Part shown: positions 47,884 to 58,240 of the stretch, piece by piece | How positions within the stretch are numbered: the stretch's first letter is position 1 | How the letters are laid out: each line of letters begins with the position of its first letter | NCBI RefSeq assembly: GCF_900105115.1 | Contig: NZ_FNRV01000001.1 | Coordinates: 4,696,501 to 4,760,500 of the forward strand | Source: Pseudomonas mohnii | GTDB lineage: Bacteria > Pseudomonadota > Gammaproteobacteria > Pseudomonadales > Pseudomonadaceae | Reading direction: 5' to 3' | DNA: 64,000 nucleotides | Notes under the pieces: model-generated | Database searches by the model: none | Told to the model about the DNA's origin: nothing | The model's input: only the letters and a program-made list of their open reading frames with translations | Translations under genes and position numbers: made by a program

Positions 47884-48246
47884 CTACTTGAGTGCTGCCG
47901 CGTAGATATCTGGCTTGAAGCCAATCAGGGTTCGGTCACCGAGATCGAGCACCGGGCGCTTGATCATCGAAGGTTGTGCGAGCATCAGCTCGATGGCTTT
48001 CGACTGGTCGAGATCGGCTTTGCGTTCGTCGTCGAGCTTGCGAAAGGTCGTGCCTGCACGGTTCAACACCACTTCCCAGCCGTGCTCGTTGCACCATTGG
48101 GTCAGGTGTTCACGGTCGATACCGACCGCCTTGTAATCATGGAAGTCATAGCTGACAGCGTGTTCATCAAGCCAGGTGCGCGCCTTTTTCATGGTGTCGC
48201 AGGCTTTGATGCCGAAAAGGTGCAACGTTTTACTTGAAACGGTCAA
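47884..48246 (-). CDS. ArsC/Spx-family protein (YffB-like)
   Basis: The 120-residue protein has the thioredoxin-like start LHLFGIKACDTMKKARTWLD with a single cysteine (Cys16, no CxxC) and the conserved NRAGTTFRKL and MLAQPSMIKRPVLD motifs. Bacterial YffB proteins have uncertain function, possibly glutathione-dependent thiol reduction. The start is probably TTG at 48246 with AGGGGG upstream; no ATG is well placed. It is upstream of dapD, the common Pseudomonas arrangement. Confidence 0.85.
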   Translation of the reverse strand: MTVSSKTLHLFGIKACDTMKKARTWLDEHAVSYDFHDYKAVGIDREHLTQWCNEHGWEVVLNRAGTTFRKLDDERKADLDQSKAIELMLAQPSMIKRPVLDLGDRTLIGFKPDIYAAALK

Positions 48247-48358
48247 GGAATCGCCCCCTTTACAGGTGCCGGAAATAAAAGGTTCGGGATTATGCCATGA
48301 CCGGACGGTTTCGCGTCGGCTGTGGTCGGGTTTGTCTTTATCACCTGCATGAAACCCT

Positions 48359-48457
48359 GTAGGAGCGAGCCCGCTCGCGATGAACTCGAGAACACCACGG
48401 GGTGTCAGTTTGGTAGCGCCATTGTTGGCGACCTTCGCGAGCGAGCTCGTTCCTGCG
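48359..48457. repeat. Degenerate REP pair in a divergent promoter region
   Basis: TGTAGGAGCGAGCCCGCTCGCGATG faces CTTCGCGAGCGAGCTCGTTCCTG. Both units have substitutions. This is the only REP pair in the window between two divergent genes. Confidence 0.82.
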
Positions 48458-48550
48458 GAACCGCGTGCGACATTGGTGCAAAGGTCAGTGCACAGTCTAA
48501 GCGGCTAATATGGCACTTCAATGCTGTCGTTTGTCCGGGAACCCTGCGTT

Positions 48551-50182
48551 ATGCAAACCGCCTACACCGTCCTGATCATGCTGATGTTGGTCGGCGTTTC
48601 ACGCCTGATCGGACGGGTGATCCCGTTGCCGTTGCCATTGGTGCAGATTGGCGCCGGTGCCTTGCTTGCCTGGCCGACACTCGGGCTGCACGTCACCCTT
48701 GATCCTGAGCTGTTTCTGTTTCTGTTCCTGCCACCGCTGTTGTTTTCCGATGGCTGGCGCATGCCCAAGCGTGAGTTCTGGCGCTTGCGTGGGCCGATTT
48801 TGACGCTGGCGGTGGGCCTGGTGTTGTTCACGGTGGTCGGTGCGGGGTATTTCATTCATTGGTTGTTGCCGAGCATTCCGCTGGCCGTGGCGTTTGCACT
48901 GGCGGCGGTGCTATCGCCGACCGATGCCGTGGCGGTATCGGCGATCTCCCAGAACCGCTTGCCGACGCCATTGATGCACATGCTGCAGGGCGAGGCGCTG
49001 ATGAACGATGCGTCGGGTCTGGTGACCTTCAAGTTTGCCTTGGTGGCCGCCGTGACAGGCGTGTTCTCGCTGGCCAATGCCAGTGTCACTTTCGTGCTGG
49101 TGGCAATTGGAGGCCTGGCCACGGGCGTGGCATTGAGCTGGCTGGTGGGGCGCTTGCGCTCATGGATGGTCGCCCGCGGTTGGGATGATCCGGCCACGCA
49201 TGTGGTTTTCATGTTGCTGTTGCCGTTTGCCGCCTACGTGCTGGCCGAGCGGGTGGGGGTGTCGGGCATTCTGTCGGCGGTAGCGGCGGGGATGATGCAG
49301 AGCTGGCTTGACCTGCTTCCGCGCCAGACCAATACCCGCTTGCTCAATCGCAGCGTCTGGTCCTTGCTGGAGTTTGCCTTCAACGGCTTGATCTTCCTGC
49401 TGTTGGGTCTGCAGTTACCGGACATCATCAAAGCCGTGGCCAGCCACGAAACATCACTGTGGCCAACGTTGCTTTACCGTTGTCTGGATGTCCTGGCGAT
49501 TTTCCTGGTGCTGCTGGTGTTGCGGTTTGTCTGGGTGCAGAGCATCTGGCGCCTGTCCATTTTGCTGCGGCGCTGGCGCGGCGCGGATCAGATCACCCGG
49601 GTGCCCAGCGCGCGTTCCTGTTGGTTGCTGACCGTCGGTGGCGTTCGCGGCGCGGTGACATTGGCGGGTGTGCTGTCGGTGCCGATGCTCATGGGCCGCA
49701 GCGAGTTCCCTGAGCGTGACCTGCTGATCTTCATCGCGGCCGGGGTCATTCTGTTGTCGCTGATCGCGGCCTGCATTGCCTTGCCGTTGCTGCTGCGCGG
49801 GATCGAAAAAAGCCCTGACGACAAGCGTCGAAATGAAGTGCGCGATGCCTGGCGCAAAACCGCCGAGGCGGCTATTCATGCGCTCGAAGTCGAAGAGGTC
49901 AACCCTCATGACGCCGCTGAATCCGCCTTATCGGCAGAGCTCAAGGCGCGGATCATGTCCGAATATCGGCATCAACTGGAGGTATACAACGATTCGGCTG
50001 AAGCCCAGGCGCTGGCGTTTCAGATGGATTTGCTGGAGCGGCGTCTGCGGTTGAAGGCGCTGCGGGCGCAACGCCTGGAGTTGTATAGCCTCAGCCGTCA
50101 TCACCAGATTGGTGATGACGTCTTGCGTGAGGTGTTGAGTGAGCTGGACCTGAGTGAAGCGAAACTCGGACAGGTCAAGTAA
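48551..50182 (+). CDS. Na+/H+ antiporter (CPA1, NhaP/YjcE type)
   Basis: The 543-residue protein has about 12 membrane helices in residues ~1-400 and a ~130-residue cytoplasmic C-terminal domain rich in Arg/Glu (VRDAWRKTAEAAIHALEVEE). The CPA1 signatures ALAAVLSPTDAVAVSAI and GEALMNDASGLVTFK hold the ion-binding aspartate pair. It exchanges sodium or potassium for protons across the inner membrane. The ATG at 48551 places the first helix at the N terminus; an upstream in-frame ATG adds ten unsupported residues. Confidence 0.92.
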   Translation: MQTAYTVLIMLMLVGVSRLIGRVIPLPLPLVQIGAGALLAWPTLGLHVTLDPELFLFLFLPPLLFSDGWRMPKREFWRLRGPILTLAVGLVLFTVVGAGYFIHWLLPSIPLAVAFALAAVLSPTDAVAVSAISQNRLPTPLMHMLQGEALMNDASGLVTFKFALVAAVTGVFSLANASVTFVLVAIGGLATGVALSWLVGRLRSWMVARGWDDPATHVVFMLLLPFAAYVLAERVGVSGILSAVAAGMMQSWLDLLPRQTNTRLLNRSVWSLLEFAFNGLIFLLLGLQLPDIIKAVASHETSLWPTLLYRCLDVLAIFLVLLVLRFVWVQSIWRLSILLRRWRGADQITRVPSARSCWLLTVGGVRGAVTLAGVLSVPMLMGRSEFPERDLLIFIAAGVILLSLIAACIALPLLLRGIEKSPDDKRRNEVRDAWRKTAEAAIHALEVEEVNPHDAAESALSAELKARIMSEYRHQLEVYNDSAEAQALAFQMDLLERRLRLKALRAQRLELYSLSRHHQIGDDVLREVLSELDLSEAKLGQVK

Positions 50183-50186
50183 CCCT

Positions 50187-50210
50187 TGTAGGAGCAAGCT
50201 CGCCCCTACA
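50187..50210. repeat. Short hairpin, truncated REP-like unit
   Basis: TTGTAGGAGC and GCCCCTACAA form an imperfect stem around AAGCTC between convergent antiporter and dapC genes. It may be a degenerate REP or a bidirectional transcript-end structure. Confidence 0.6.
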
Positions 50211-50221
50211 AAGGACGCGTG

Positions 50222-51421
50222 CTATTTACGACGCTGGACGAAGTCACGGATACGTTCCGCGGCTTCGACGCATTCGGCCAGTGGTGCGACCAGTGCCATG
50301 CGCACACGGCCTGCGCCCGGGTTGACGCCATCGACATCCCGCGACAGGTAAGAACCCGGCACCACGGTCACGTGCTCCTGTTCGAACAGGTCGCGGCAGA
50401 AGGCAGCGTCGTCACCGGCTACATTCGGCCACAGGTAAAAACCGCCATCCGGGCGCTGCACGTCCATGACCGGGCTGAGGATTTCCAGCACTGCGTCATA
50501 CTTCTCGCGGTACAGGGCACGGTTGGCGCGCACGTGCACTTCGTCGTTCCACGCAGCGACGCTGGCCAGTTGGGTTTGCACTGGCATCGCGCAGCCGTGG
50601 TAGGTGCGATACAGCAGGAAGCCTTTGAGGATGTCCGCATCTCCGGCGACAAAACCCGAACGCAGGCCTGGCAGGTTCGAGCGCTTGGACAGGCTGTGGA
50701 ATACCACGCAACGCTTGAAGTCCTTGCGGCCCAGTTCCACGCAGGCACTGAGCAGGCCGGCCGGCGGGGTTTGTTCGTCGAAGTACAGTTCGCTGTAGCA
50801 CTCGTCGGCAGCGATCACGAAGTCGTATTCATCGGCCAGGGCGATCAGCTTTTTCAGGGTGTCGACCGGGATCAGCGCGCCGGTCGGGTTGCCTGGCGAG
50901 CACAGGAACAGGATCTGGCAGCGTTTCCAGATGTCCGGTGAAACGGCATCGAAGTCCGGGTTGAAACCGTTTTCATCCAGGCATGGCAGGTAATGCGGCT
51001 TGGCACCGGCGAGGAACGCTGCGCCTTCGTAGATCTGATAGAACGGGTTCGGGCTGACCACCAGCGCATCGTCGCCACGGTTGACCACGGTCTGGGTGAA
51101 GGCGAACAGCGCTTCACGGGTGCCATTGACCGGCAGCACGTTGCGCGCCGGGTCGAGCCAACCGTTCGGGACGTTGAAGCGACGTTCGCACCATGCCGCA
51201 ATGGCTTCGCGCAGGGCCGGGATGCCGAGGGTGGTCGGGTACACGGCCATCTGATCCAGATTGCTTGCCAGCGCTTCGGCGACAAAGCTTGGCGAGCGGT
51301 GTTTCGGCTCGCCGATGGACAGCGCGATCGCGCGCTTTTCCGGGTTTGGCGTGACGCTGCCGAGCAGGGCGCGGAGCTTTTCGAAAGGGTAGGGCTGGAG
51401 CTGGGTCAGAGCGTTGTTCAT
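50222..51421 (-). CDS. dapC: Succinyldiaminopimelate transaminase
   Basis: The 399-residue class I/II PLP aminotransferase has the PLP lysine in VFHSLSKRSNLPGLRSGF, NPTGALIP and the aspartate in ADECYSELYF. It converts N-succinyl-2-amino-6-ketopimelate to succinyl-diaminopimelate with glutamate. The assignment to DapC over other transaminases rests on its place beside glnD and near dapD, as in other pseudomonads. No strong ribosome site is seen. Confidence 0.92.
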   Translation of the reverse strand: MNNALTQLQPYPFEKLRALLGSVTPNPEKRAIALSIGEPKHRSPSFVAEALASNLDQMAVYPTTLGIPALREAIAAWCERRFNVPNGWLDPARNVLPVNGTREALFAFTQTVVNRGDDALVVSPNPFYQIYEGAAFLAGAKPHYLPCLDENGFNPDFDAVSPDIWKRCQILFLCSPGNPTGALIPVDTLKKLIALADEYDFVIAADECYSELYFDEQTPPAGLLSACVELGRKDFKRCVVFHSLSKRSNLPGLRSGFVAGDADILKGFLLYRTYHGCAMPVQTQLASVAAWNDEVHVRANRALYREKYDAVLEILSPVMDVQRPDGGFYLWPNVAGDDAAFCRDLFEQEHVTVVPGSYLSRDVDGVNPGAGRVRMALVAPLAECVEAAERIRDFVQRRK

Positions 51422-51459
51422 CGGTAGATCTCGTTCGGTGTGGCGGCTGGCCGACCCTT

Positions 51460-51558
51460 TGCAGGCGCTGGCTTGCCAGCGATGGGCGTTAACGATGACG
51501 CGTTTCTACAGGATAAACGCGGCGCCTTTTGTCCATCGCTGGCAAGCCAGCTCCTACA
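51460..51558. repeat. REP inverted pair with CTGGC/GCCAG core
   Basis: TGCAGGCGCTGGCTTGCCAGCGATG faces CATCGCTGGCAAGCCAGCTCCTACA. This uses a different core from most pairs in the window. It lies between glnD and dapC on the same strand. Confidence 0.88.
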
Positions 51559-51588
51559 GGGGCGGGCTCCATTCGGGAAATTTGTTAT

Positions 51589-54291
51589 TCAAATGCTGAT
51601 ACGCGACAGTTTGATATCGGGTTCCTGATTGACGCTCAACTGCTCGACGATTGCATCTTGTAACCGGCTGCACAACTGCGGGTCGGATAAAGGCTGGTTG
51701 TTGGCATCGGTGATGAAGAAGACGTCTTCCACCCGTTCGCCCAGGGTCGCAATCTTGGCGTTTTGCAGCGACAGGTCGAACTCCAGGAAGATCGTACCGA
51801 TTCGCGCCAGCAGGCCGGGGCGGTCGGGCGCGGTCAGTTCAAGTACGGTGACCGGGCGCTGTGCATCGTTATGGATCGTGACCTGCGGCGCGAAGGCAAA
51901 ATGCTTGAGCTGGCGCGGTACCCGGCGCTGGATGATGGTCGGGTAGTCGGCCGGGTTTCGCAGGGCTTCGGTCAGGCCTTCGCGGATCTCCTTGACCCGT
52001 GCCGGATTATCGCCGATCGAGTCGCCATCCGCGTCGAGCACAATGTAGGTGTCGAGGGTGAACTGGCTGCTGGAGGTGATGACCCGGGCGTCGTGGATGT
52101 TCAGGTTGAGCTGGTCCATCGCGGCCACGGTCACGGCGAAGAAGTCGTGCTGGTCGGGTGCGTAGATGAAGATTTGCGTGCCACCCTCGAACTCGCGCTG
52201 AGTGGTCTCCTTGATCAGCACCAGTGGCCCGCCATCGGCTGGCTGCTGGAGGATCGCATCGCTGTGCCAGGCCACGTCGCCAGCGGTGTGGCGCAGGAAA
52301 TAGTCATCGCCTAATTGCGCCCACAATTGCTCGACGTCGTCCGGATCGGTGCCGCCGCGCACCAGAATATCCAGGGCGGCGCTCTGGGTCTGGCGGATCT
52401 GCTCCTCGCGATCGACCGGGTTTTCCAGGCCGCGACGAAGGGCGCGCTTGGTTTCCGTGTAAAGCTGGCGCAAGAGGCTGGCGCGCCAGGAGTTCCACAG
52501 CGTCGGGTTGGTGGCGTTGATGTCGGCGACGGTCAGCACGTACAGGTAGTCGAGGCGGGTTTCGTCACCGACGATCTGTGCGAAATCGTGGATCACCTGC
52601 GGGTCGGACAAGTCCTTGCGCTGGGCGGTGGTCGACATCACCAGATGATTCTGCACCAGCCAGACGATCAGGCGACTGTCCCACAGGGGGAGTTGGTGGC
52701 GCTGGCAAAAAGCTTCGGCATCCACGGCGCCGATATCCGAGTGGTCGCCATGCCGGCCCTTGCCGATGTCGTGGTACAGCCCGGCCAGGTAGATCAGCTC
52801 GGGTTTGGGCAGTTTGCCCATGAGCTTGCTGGCCAGCGGGAATTTTTCCGACACTTGCGTGTATTGCAACTTACGCAGGTGTTTGATCAGGTTCAACGTG
52901 TGGGCGTCGACCGTATAGATATGAAACAGGTCGTGTTGCATCTGCCCGACGATGAAGCCGAATTCCGGCAGATAACGCCCGAGGATGCCGTAACGGTTCA
53001 TCCGTCGCAGGTTGCGATGGATGCCGATCTTGCACTTGAACAACTCGATGAACAGGCTGGTGTTGCGAATGTCGTTGCGGAAATCGTCGTCGATCAGGTG
53101 ACGGTTTTCGCGCAGCAGACGAATGGTGTCGGCGCGCACGCCCTTGATTTCCGGCTGCTGGGCCATCAGCACGAAGATCTCCAGCATGGCAAACGGGGTG
53201 CGACGGAACACGTTGTCGTTGCGCGCCTCGATGTAGCCATCGTGGAGCTGGAATCGCGAGTTGATCGGCTGCGGCGGCGCTTGATCATCCGGTGCGAGGA
53301 TGACCTCTTCGAAGTGCTGGATGATCAGGTCGCTGAGCTGGGCAATGCTCATCACCACCCGGTAATACTGCTGCATGAAGTTTTCGATGGCTTGCTTGGC
53401 ATCGTCGCCTTCGAACCCCAGCAGCTTGGCAATGGTGCGCTGGTGATCGAACAGCAGGCGGTCTTCCGAGCGGCCGGCGAGCATGTGCAGGGCGTAACGC
53501 ACTTTCCACAGGAATTCCTGGGAAGACGCCAGCAGGGCGTTTTCGCTCTCTACCAGGAAGCCTTCGCCGGCCAGTGCGCGCAGGTTCAGGGTGCCGTACT
53601 CGCGACGAGCCACCCATAGAATCGTCTGAATATCCCGCAGTCCGCCCGGCGAGCCTTTGACGTTGGGTTCCAGGTTGTATTCGGTGTCGTTGTACTTGTG
53701 GTGACGGGCCTTCTGTTCGGCCCGCTTGGCCAGGAAGAAATCCTTGCTCGGCCACATGTGTGCGGTGCTGGTGACGTCGAGCATGCGTTGGCGCAAGCGC
53801 TCGGGGCCGGCGATGGTGCGGCTTTCCATCAGGTTGGTGATGATCGTCAGGTCGGCGCGGGCCTCCTGGGCACATTCGTCGACCGAGCGAACGCTCTGAC
53901 CGACTTCCAGGCCGATGTCCCACAGCAGCGTCAGAAAACGCTCGATGGAGTCACGGAAAATTTCATGATCGGCGCTGTCCAGCAGGATCAGCAGATCGAT
54001 GTCGGAGTAGGGGTGCAATTCGCCCCGACCATAGCCGCCGACTGCAACCAGCGCGATGTCGGCGTCTTCACTCCAGTCGAACTGTTCCCAGGCCTTTTGC
54101 AGGATGTTATCGACGAACCAGGCGCGATCCTCGATCAACCGGCGAATGTCCCGGCCGCTGCGAAAGCGCCCGTCGAGCACCTCGCGGGCCTGGCGGATCG
54201 CCTTCTTGAAAGCCGCGATCGGGCTTGCCTTCAGGGCCAGTTCAGCCTGGAACTGGCCGCGATCGAAGAGTTCTGGATCCACCTGCGGCAT
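51589..54291 (-). CDS. glnD: [Protein-PII] uridylyltransferase / uridylyl-removing enzyme
   Basis: The 900-residue sensor of nitrogen status adds or removes UMP on PII proteins according to glutamine. It has an N-terminal nucleotidyltransferase domain ([19 protein letters not shown]), a helical linker, an HD hydrolase domain ([17 protein letters not shown]), and two C-terminal ACT domains that bind glutamine (second copy [20 protein letters not shown]). All catalytic motifs are intact. AAGGAA precedes the ATG. It is divergent in order from map but on the same strand, 45 bases downstream of map. Confidence 0.96.
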   Translation of the reverse strand: MPQVDPELFDRGQFQAELALKASPIAAFKKAIRQAREVLDGRFRSGRDIRRLIEDRAWFVDNILQKAWEQFDWSEDADIALVAVGGYGRGELHPYSDIDLLILLDSADHEIFRDSIERFLTLLWDIGLEVGQSVRSVDECAQEARADLTIITNLMESRTIAGPERLRQRMLDVTSTAHMWPSKDFFLAKRAEQKARHHKYNDTEYNLEPNVKGSPGGLRDIQTILWVARREYGTLNLRALAGEGFLVESENALLASSQEFLWKVRYALHMLAGRSEDRLLFDHQRTIAKLLGFEGDDAKQAIENFMQQYYRVVMSIAQLSDLIIQHFEEVILAPDDQAPPQPINSRFQLHDGYIEARNDNVFRRTPFAMLEIFVLMAQQPEIKGVRADTIRLLRENRHLIDDDFRNDIRNTSLFIELFKCKIGIHRNLRRMNRYGILGRYLPEFGFIVGQMQHDLFHIYTVDAHTLNLIKHLRKLQYTQVSEKFPLASKLMGKLPKPELIYLAGLYHDIGKGRHGDHSDIGAVDAEAFCQRHQLPLWDSRLIVWLVQNHLVMSTTAQRKDLSDPQVIHDFAQIVGDETRLDYLYVLTVADINATNPTLWNSWRASLLRQLYTETKRALRRGLENPVDREEQIRQTQSAALDILVRGGTDPDDVEQLWAQLGDDYFLRHTAGDVAWHSDAILQQPADGGPLVLIKETTQREFEGGTQIFIYAPDQHDFFAVTVAAMDQLNLNIHDARVITSSSQFTLDTYIVLDADGDSIGDNPARVKEIREGLTEALRNPADYPTIIQRRVPRQLKHFAFAPQVTIHNDAQRPVTVLELTAPDRPGLLARIGTIFLEFDLSLQNAKIATLGERVEDVFFITDANNQPLSDPQLCSRLQDAIVEQLSVNQEPDIKLSRISI

Positions 54292-54336
54292 CGATTGGCT
54301 TTCCTTTCTGTAAGGCTGGGAATGGAGCGGGGCGGA

Positions 54337-55119
54337 TCAGGCCGAAACGCGCGGGATGGTGTCATCGCTGCGCAAGGTAAAGATCTCGTAACCGGTCTCG
54401 GTCACCAGCAGCGTGTGTTCCCACTGTGCCGACAGCTTGCGATCCTTGGTGATCGCGGTCCAGCCGTCGCCTAGGACCTTGGTGTCAGCCTTGCCCTGGT
54501 TGATCATCGGCTCGATGGTGAAGGTCATGCCGGCTTGCAGTTCCATGCCGGTGCCCGCGCGGCCGTAGTGCAGGATCTGTGGCTCTTCGTGGAAAACTTT
54601 ACCGATGCCGTGACCACAGAATTCGCGAACCACCGAGAAACCGTTCTTTTCAGCGTGTCTCTGGATGATTTCACCGATGTCGCCGAGGCGGCAACCGGGT
54701 TTGACGATTTCAATCGCCTTGTACATGCATTCCTGGGTCACTTGCGACAGACGCTCGGCCCAGACCGGCACGGTGCCGACGTGGAACATGCGGCTGGTAT
54801 CGCCGTGGTAGCCGTCCTTGATAACGGTGACGTCGATGTTCAGGGTGTCGCCATCCTTCAGCGGCTTGTCGTTCGGGATGCCGTGGCAGACCACATGGTT
54901 GATCGATGTGCAAATCGACTTCGGGTACCCCTTGTAGTTGAGCGGGGCAGGGATGGCTTTCTGCTCGTTGACAATATAGTCGTGGCAGATCTGGTTCAGT
55001 TGATCGGTGGTCACACCCGGCTTGACGTATTCGGCAATCATTTCCAGCACATCGGCGGCCAGTTTGCCGGCGACGCGCATTTTTGCGATGTCCTCGGGGG
55101 TTTTGAGGGTGACGGTCAT
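54337..55119 (-). CDS. map: Methionine aminopeptidase, type I
   Basis: The 260-residue metalloenzyme removes N-terminal methionine from new proteins. Metal ligands are in LNIDVTVIKDGYHGDTSRMF (two Asp), GHGIGKVFHEEP (His), TFTIEPMIN (Glu) and WEHTLLVT (Glu). The ATG at 55119 gives the usual start MTVTLKTPEDIAKMRVAGKL; an upstream in-frame ATG adds 18 unsupported residues. It is divergent from rpsB, the common gammaproteobacterial arrangement. Confidence 0.96.
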   Translation of the reverse strand: MTVTLKTPEDIAKMRVAGKLAADVLEMIAEYVKPGVTTDQLNQICHDYIVNEQKAIPAPLNYKGYPKSICTSINHVVCHGIPNDKPLKDGDTLNIDVTVIKDGYHGDTSRMFHVGTVPVWAERLSQVTQECMYKAIEIVKPGCRLGDIGEIIQRHAEKNGFSVVREFCGHGIGKVFHEEPQILHYGRAGTGMELQAGMTFTIEPMINQGKADTKVLGDGWTAITKDRKLSAQWEHTLLVTETGYEIFTLRSDDTIPRVSA

Positions 55120-55345
55120 ACAGGCTCTCTCTGCGCTCGATGGCGCTTTCTCAACGAAAAGGGCGTTGCGCAATCGAACTTCGCAGCCCTGAAAAACGCA
55201 ATTCTAACAGACGATCGGGGCAAATCCGCCGCTCTGTGAATCGCTTCTCTCCATACAATGGTGCATTGTGGGCCGATTCCAAGGGCGGGAACTGTGTGGT
55301 CGCCAGGATTTCAGAATCCGGGTTTCGTTTTTTCCTCCCTTGTGA

Positions 55346-55353
55346 TATAAAAT
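55346..55353 (+). promoter_or_regulatory. Candidate rpsB promoter -10
   Basis: TATAAAAT lies 138 bases before the rpsB ATG; the -35 region (TTTCGT at 55323) is weak. Transcription from about 55360 would begin at the hairpin at 55361. Confidence 0.5.
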
Positions 55354-55360
55354 GCGCCGC

Positions 55361-55490
55361 TTTCCGGGGATGCCCCGAAAAGCCTAAATCCACACACGTG
55401 TCGACACGATGACCTGGGTGCCTTCAGCTGATGCTGCTGGTTGGTCATTGGGATACGTGGAGGCCAAACCCGACTTATTAAGGAACTATC
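55361..55490 (+). ncRNA. Probable structured rpsB 5' leader
   Basis: The ~130-base leader begins with a TTTCCGGGG-ATG-CCCCGAAA hairpin (55361-55380) and holds further short pairings (AGCTGATGCT around 55430). No reading frame is credible. S2 represses its own mRNA through a leader structure in E. coli; a similar role here is inference. Confidence 0.45.
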
Positions 55491-56228
55491 ATGTCCCAAG
55501 TCAACATGCGCGATATGCTGAAGGCCGGTGTGCACTTCGGTCACCAGACCCGTTACTGGAACCCGAAAATGGGTAAATACATTTTCGGCGCGCGTAACAA
55601 GATCCACATCATCAACCTTGAAAAAACCCTGCCAATGTTCAACGAAGCTCTGACTTTCGTAGAGCGCCTGGCCCAGGGCAAAAACAAGATTCTGTTCGTC
55701 GGCACCAAGCGTTCCGCTGGCAAGATCGTTGCTGAAGAAGCAGCACGTTGCGGTTCGCCGTACGTCGATCACCGCTGGTTGGGCGGCATGCTGACCAACT
55801 TCAAAACCATCCGTGCTTCCATCAAGCGTCTGCGTGACCTTGAAGTACAAGCCGAAGACGGTACTTTCGCCAAGCTGACCAAGAAAGAAGCGCTGATGCG
55901 CTCCCGTGACCTGGAAAAGCTGGATCGTTCCCTGGGTGGTATCAAGGACATGGGCGGTCTGCCAGACGCTCTGTTCGTTATCGACGTTGATCACGAGCGC
56001 ATCGCGATCACCGAAGCCAACAAGCTGGGCATCCCGGTTATCGGCGTAGTCGATACCAACAGCAGCCCGGAAGGCGTTGACTACATCATCCCAGGCAACG
56101 ATGACGCAATCCGCGCTATCCAGCTGTACATGGGTTCGATGGCTGACGCTGTTATCCGTGGTCGCAACAACGTTTCTGGCGGCACCGAAGTTTTCGTTGA
56201 AGAAGCTCCGGTAGCTGCAGCTGAGTAA
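55491..56228 (+). CDS. rpsB: 30S ribosomal protein S2
   Basis: The 245-residue protein has the conserved start [20 protein letters not shown], the [20 protein letters not shown] strand, [19 protein letters not shown] and [11 protein letters not shown]. It is part of the 30S head and needed for S1 binding. The C-terminal tail is acidic. It starts the rpsB-tsf-pyrH-frr run. Confidence 0.98.
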   Translation: MSQVNMRDMLKAGVHFGHQTRYWNPKMGKYIFGARNKIHIINLEKTLPMFNEALTFVERLAQGKNKILFVGTKRSAGKIVAEEAARCGSPYVDHRWLGGMLTNFKTIRASIKRLRDLEVQAEDGTFAKLTKKEALMRSRDLEKLDRSLGGIKDMGGLPDALFVIDVDHERIAITEANKLGIPVIGVVDTNSSPEGVDYIIPGNDDAIRAIQLYMGSMADAVIRGRNNVSGGTEVFVEEAPVAAAE

Positions 56229-56257
56229 TTAACGCCCCTGGCGTTGACTCAGTAAGC

Positions 56258-56284
56258 AAAAAGGGGGCTTGGCCCCCTTTTTGC
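56258..56284 (+). terminator. Terminator or attenuator between rpsB and tsf
   Basis: AAAAAGGGGGC-TTG-GCCCCCTTTTT is a perfect stem with a T-tract, 30 bases after rpsB. It probably reduces rather than blocks transcription into tsf. Confidence 0.9.
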
Positions 56285-56419
56285 CACCTCGGAAACCATT
56301 TGTTGGCGCCCTCTGCTTCATCTGTAACGTGCGGCAGCTAACAAGGGTGGTTCGGGAAGAATTGAACGCCCGTTCGATCGGGTGGAATGGTTGATAACCT
56401 ATCCAAGAGGAATTTTGAA

Positions 56420-57286
56420 ATGGCAGAGATTACTGCAGCGTTGGTCAAAGAACTGCGCGAGCGTACTGGCGAAGGCATGATGGACTGCAAAAAGGCCTTG
56501 ACCAAGGCTGGCGGCGACATCGAAAAAGCCATTGATGACATGCGTGCTTCGGGCGCCATCAAGGCTGCCAAAAAAGCTGGCAACGTTGCCGCTGAAGGCG
56601 CAATCGCCATCAAGGCTGACGACAAGTCCGCCGTTCTGCTGGAAGTTAACTCGCAGACCGACTTCCTGGCCCTGCAAGACGACTTCAAGAACTTCGTTGC
56701 TGCCAGCGTAGAAAAAGCTTTCGACGAAAAACTGACCGACGCAGCTCCGCTGATCGCCGCTCAGGAATTGGCTCGTGAAGCCCTGGTTGCCAAAGTTGGC
56801 GAAAACGTCAACATCCGTCGTCTGGTACGCGTAGAGGGTGACGTTGTCGGCACCTACCTGCACGGTAACAAGATCGGTGTTGCTGTTGTTCTCAAGGGCG
56901 GCGATGTACAGCTGGCCAAAGAGATCGCCATGCACGTGGCGGCAAGCAACCCTGAGTTCCTGCTGCCATCGCAGGTTTCGCCAGAGGCCATCGAGCGCGA
57001 GAAGGGTGTTTTCATGACCCTGAACGAAGACAAGATGAAAGGCAAACCAGCAGAAATCGTCGAGAAGATGATCGCTGGCCGTATCACCAAGTTCCTGGCC
57101 GAAGCCAGCCTGGTCGAGCAAGCTTTCGTCATGAACCCGGAAATCACCGTTGGTGCCCTGGCCAAGAAAGCTGGCGCAGAAATCGTTTCCTTCACCTACT
57201 TCAAGGTCGGCGAAGGCATCGAGAAGCCAGTTGACAACTTCGCTGAAGAAGTTGCTGCTCAGGTTGCGGCTGCTTCCAAGCAATAA
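56420..57286 (+). CDS. tsf: Elongation factor Ts
   Basis: The 288-residue factor recycles EF-Tu by exchanging GDP. It has the signatures LRERTGEGMMDCKKAL and EVNSQTDFLALQDDF and the late GGDVQLAKEIAMHVAA. AGAGGAA precedes the ATG at 56420; an upstream in-frame ATG is rejected because it would add a non-conserved tail. Confidence 0.97.
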   Translation: MAEITAALVKELRERTGEGMMDCKKALTKAGGDIEKAIDDMRASGAIKAAKKAGNVAAEGAIAIKADDKSAVLLEVNSQTDFLALQDDFKNFVAASVEKAFDEKLTDAAPLIAAQELAREALVAKVGENVNIRRLVRVEGDVVGTYLHGNKIGVAVVLKGGDVQLAKEIAMHVAASNPEFLLPSQVSPEAIEREKGVFMTLNEDKMKGKPAEIVEKMIAGRITKFLAEASLVEQAFVMNPEITVGALAKKAGAEIVSFTYFKVGEGIEKPVDNFAEEVAAQVAAASKQ

Positions 57287-57310
57287 GACGGTTTTTTAAC
57301 TGTCGCCCTG

Positions 57311-57344
57311 AAGAGGCTGCCCGCTCACGCGCGCAGCCTCTTTT
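57311..57344 (+). terminator. Intrinsic terminator after tsf
   Basis: AAGAGGCTGC (57311-57320) pairs with GCAGCCTCTT (57333-57342), followed by TT. A ~150-base gap to pyrH follows, so pyrH may have its own promoter. Confidence 0.78.
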
Positions 57345-57496
57345 CAGATGGGGCACCAATTTTTAATTGGTTTCCTTTTGGAACTGACTTACAAAGCCAT
57401 GTTCCGATGGCGCTGAAGCAGCGCCAAGCTAGAGTGAACGCCAGCTGAAAACAGCTCGCAAAGAATTTTTAAAATACGCCGCAGGAGAGATTCGCA

Positions 57497-58240
57497 ATGG
57501 CTCAGCAGGGCAGTGGTTATCAGGCTCGCTATAAACGCATTCTACTCAAGCTTAGCGGCGAGGCCCTGATGGGCTCGGAAGAGTTCGGGATCGATCCGAA
57601 AGTTCTGGATCGCATGGCGCTGGAAGTTGGCCAACTGGTCGGCATCGGTGTTCAGGTCGGTCTGGTGATCGGCGGCGGTAACCTGTTCCGTGGCGAAGCG
57701 CTGAGCAAGGCTGGGATGGATCGGGTCACTGGCGACCACATGGGCATGCTGGCCACTGTGATGAACGCCTTGGCGATGCGCGATGCGCTCGAACGTGCCA
57801 ATATCTCGGCCATTGTGATGTCGGCCATTTCCATGGTTGGCGTGACCGATCACTATGATCGCCGCAAGGCCATGCGTCACCTGAACTCCAAGGATGTCGT
57901 GATTTTCGCAGCCGGTACCGGCAACCCGTTCTTTACCACGGATTCGGCAGCCTGCCTGCGTGCAATCGAAATCGATGCCGATGTCGTGCTTAAGGCGACC
58001 AAGGTCGATGGCGTCTACACCGCTGACCCATTCAAAGACCCGCATGCCGAGAAGTTCGATCATCTGACCTACGATGAAGTACTGGATCGCAAGCTGGGCG
58101 TGATGGATCTGACGGCCATTTGCCTGTGCCGCGACCACAAGATGCCGTTGCGCGTATTTAACATGAACAAGCCCGGCGCCCTGCTGAACATCGTGCACGG
58201 TGGCGCTGAAGGGACCCTGATCGAGGAAGGCCAACAATGA
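57497..58240 (+). CDS. pyrH: UMP kinase
   Basis: The 247-residue amino-acid-kinase-fold enzyme phosphorylates UMP to UDP. It has [46 protein letters not shown] and VDGVYTADP, all characteristic. AGGAGA lies before the ATG. Its stop overlaps the frr start by ATGA. Confidence 0.97.
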   Translation: MAQQGSGYQARYKRILLKLSGEALMGSEEFGIDPKVLDRMALEVGQLVGIGVQVGLVIGGGNLFRGEALSKAGMDRVTGDHMGMLATVMNALAMRDALERANISAIVMSAISMVGVTDHYDRRKAMRHLNSKDVVIFAAGTGNPFFTTDSAACLRAIEIDADVVLKATKVDGVYTADPFKDPHAEKFDHLTYDEVLDRKLGVMDLTAICLCRDHKMPLRVFNMNKPGALLNIVHGGAEGTLIEEGQQ

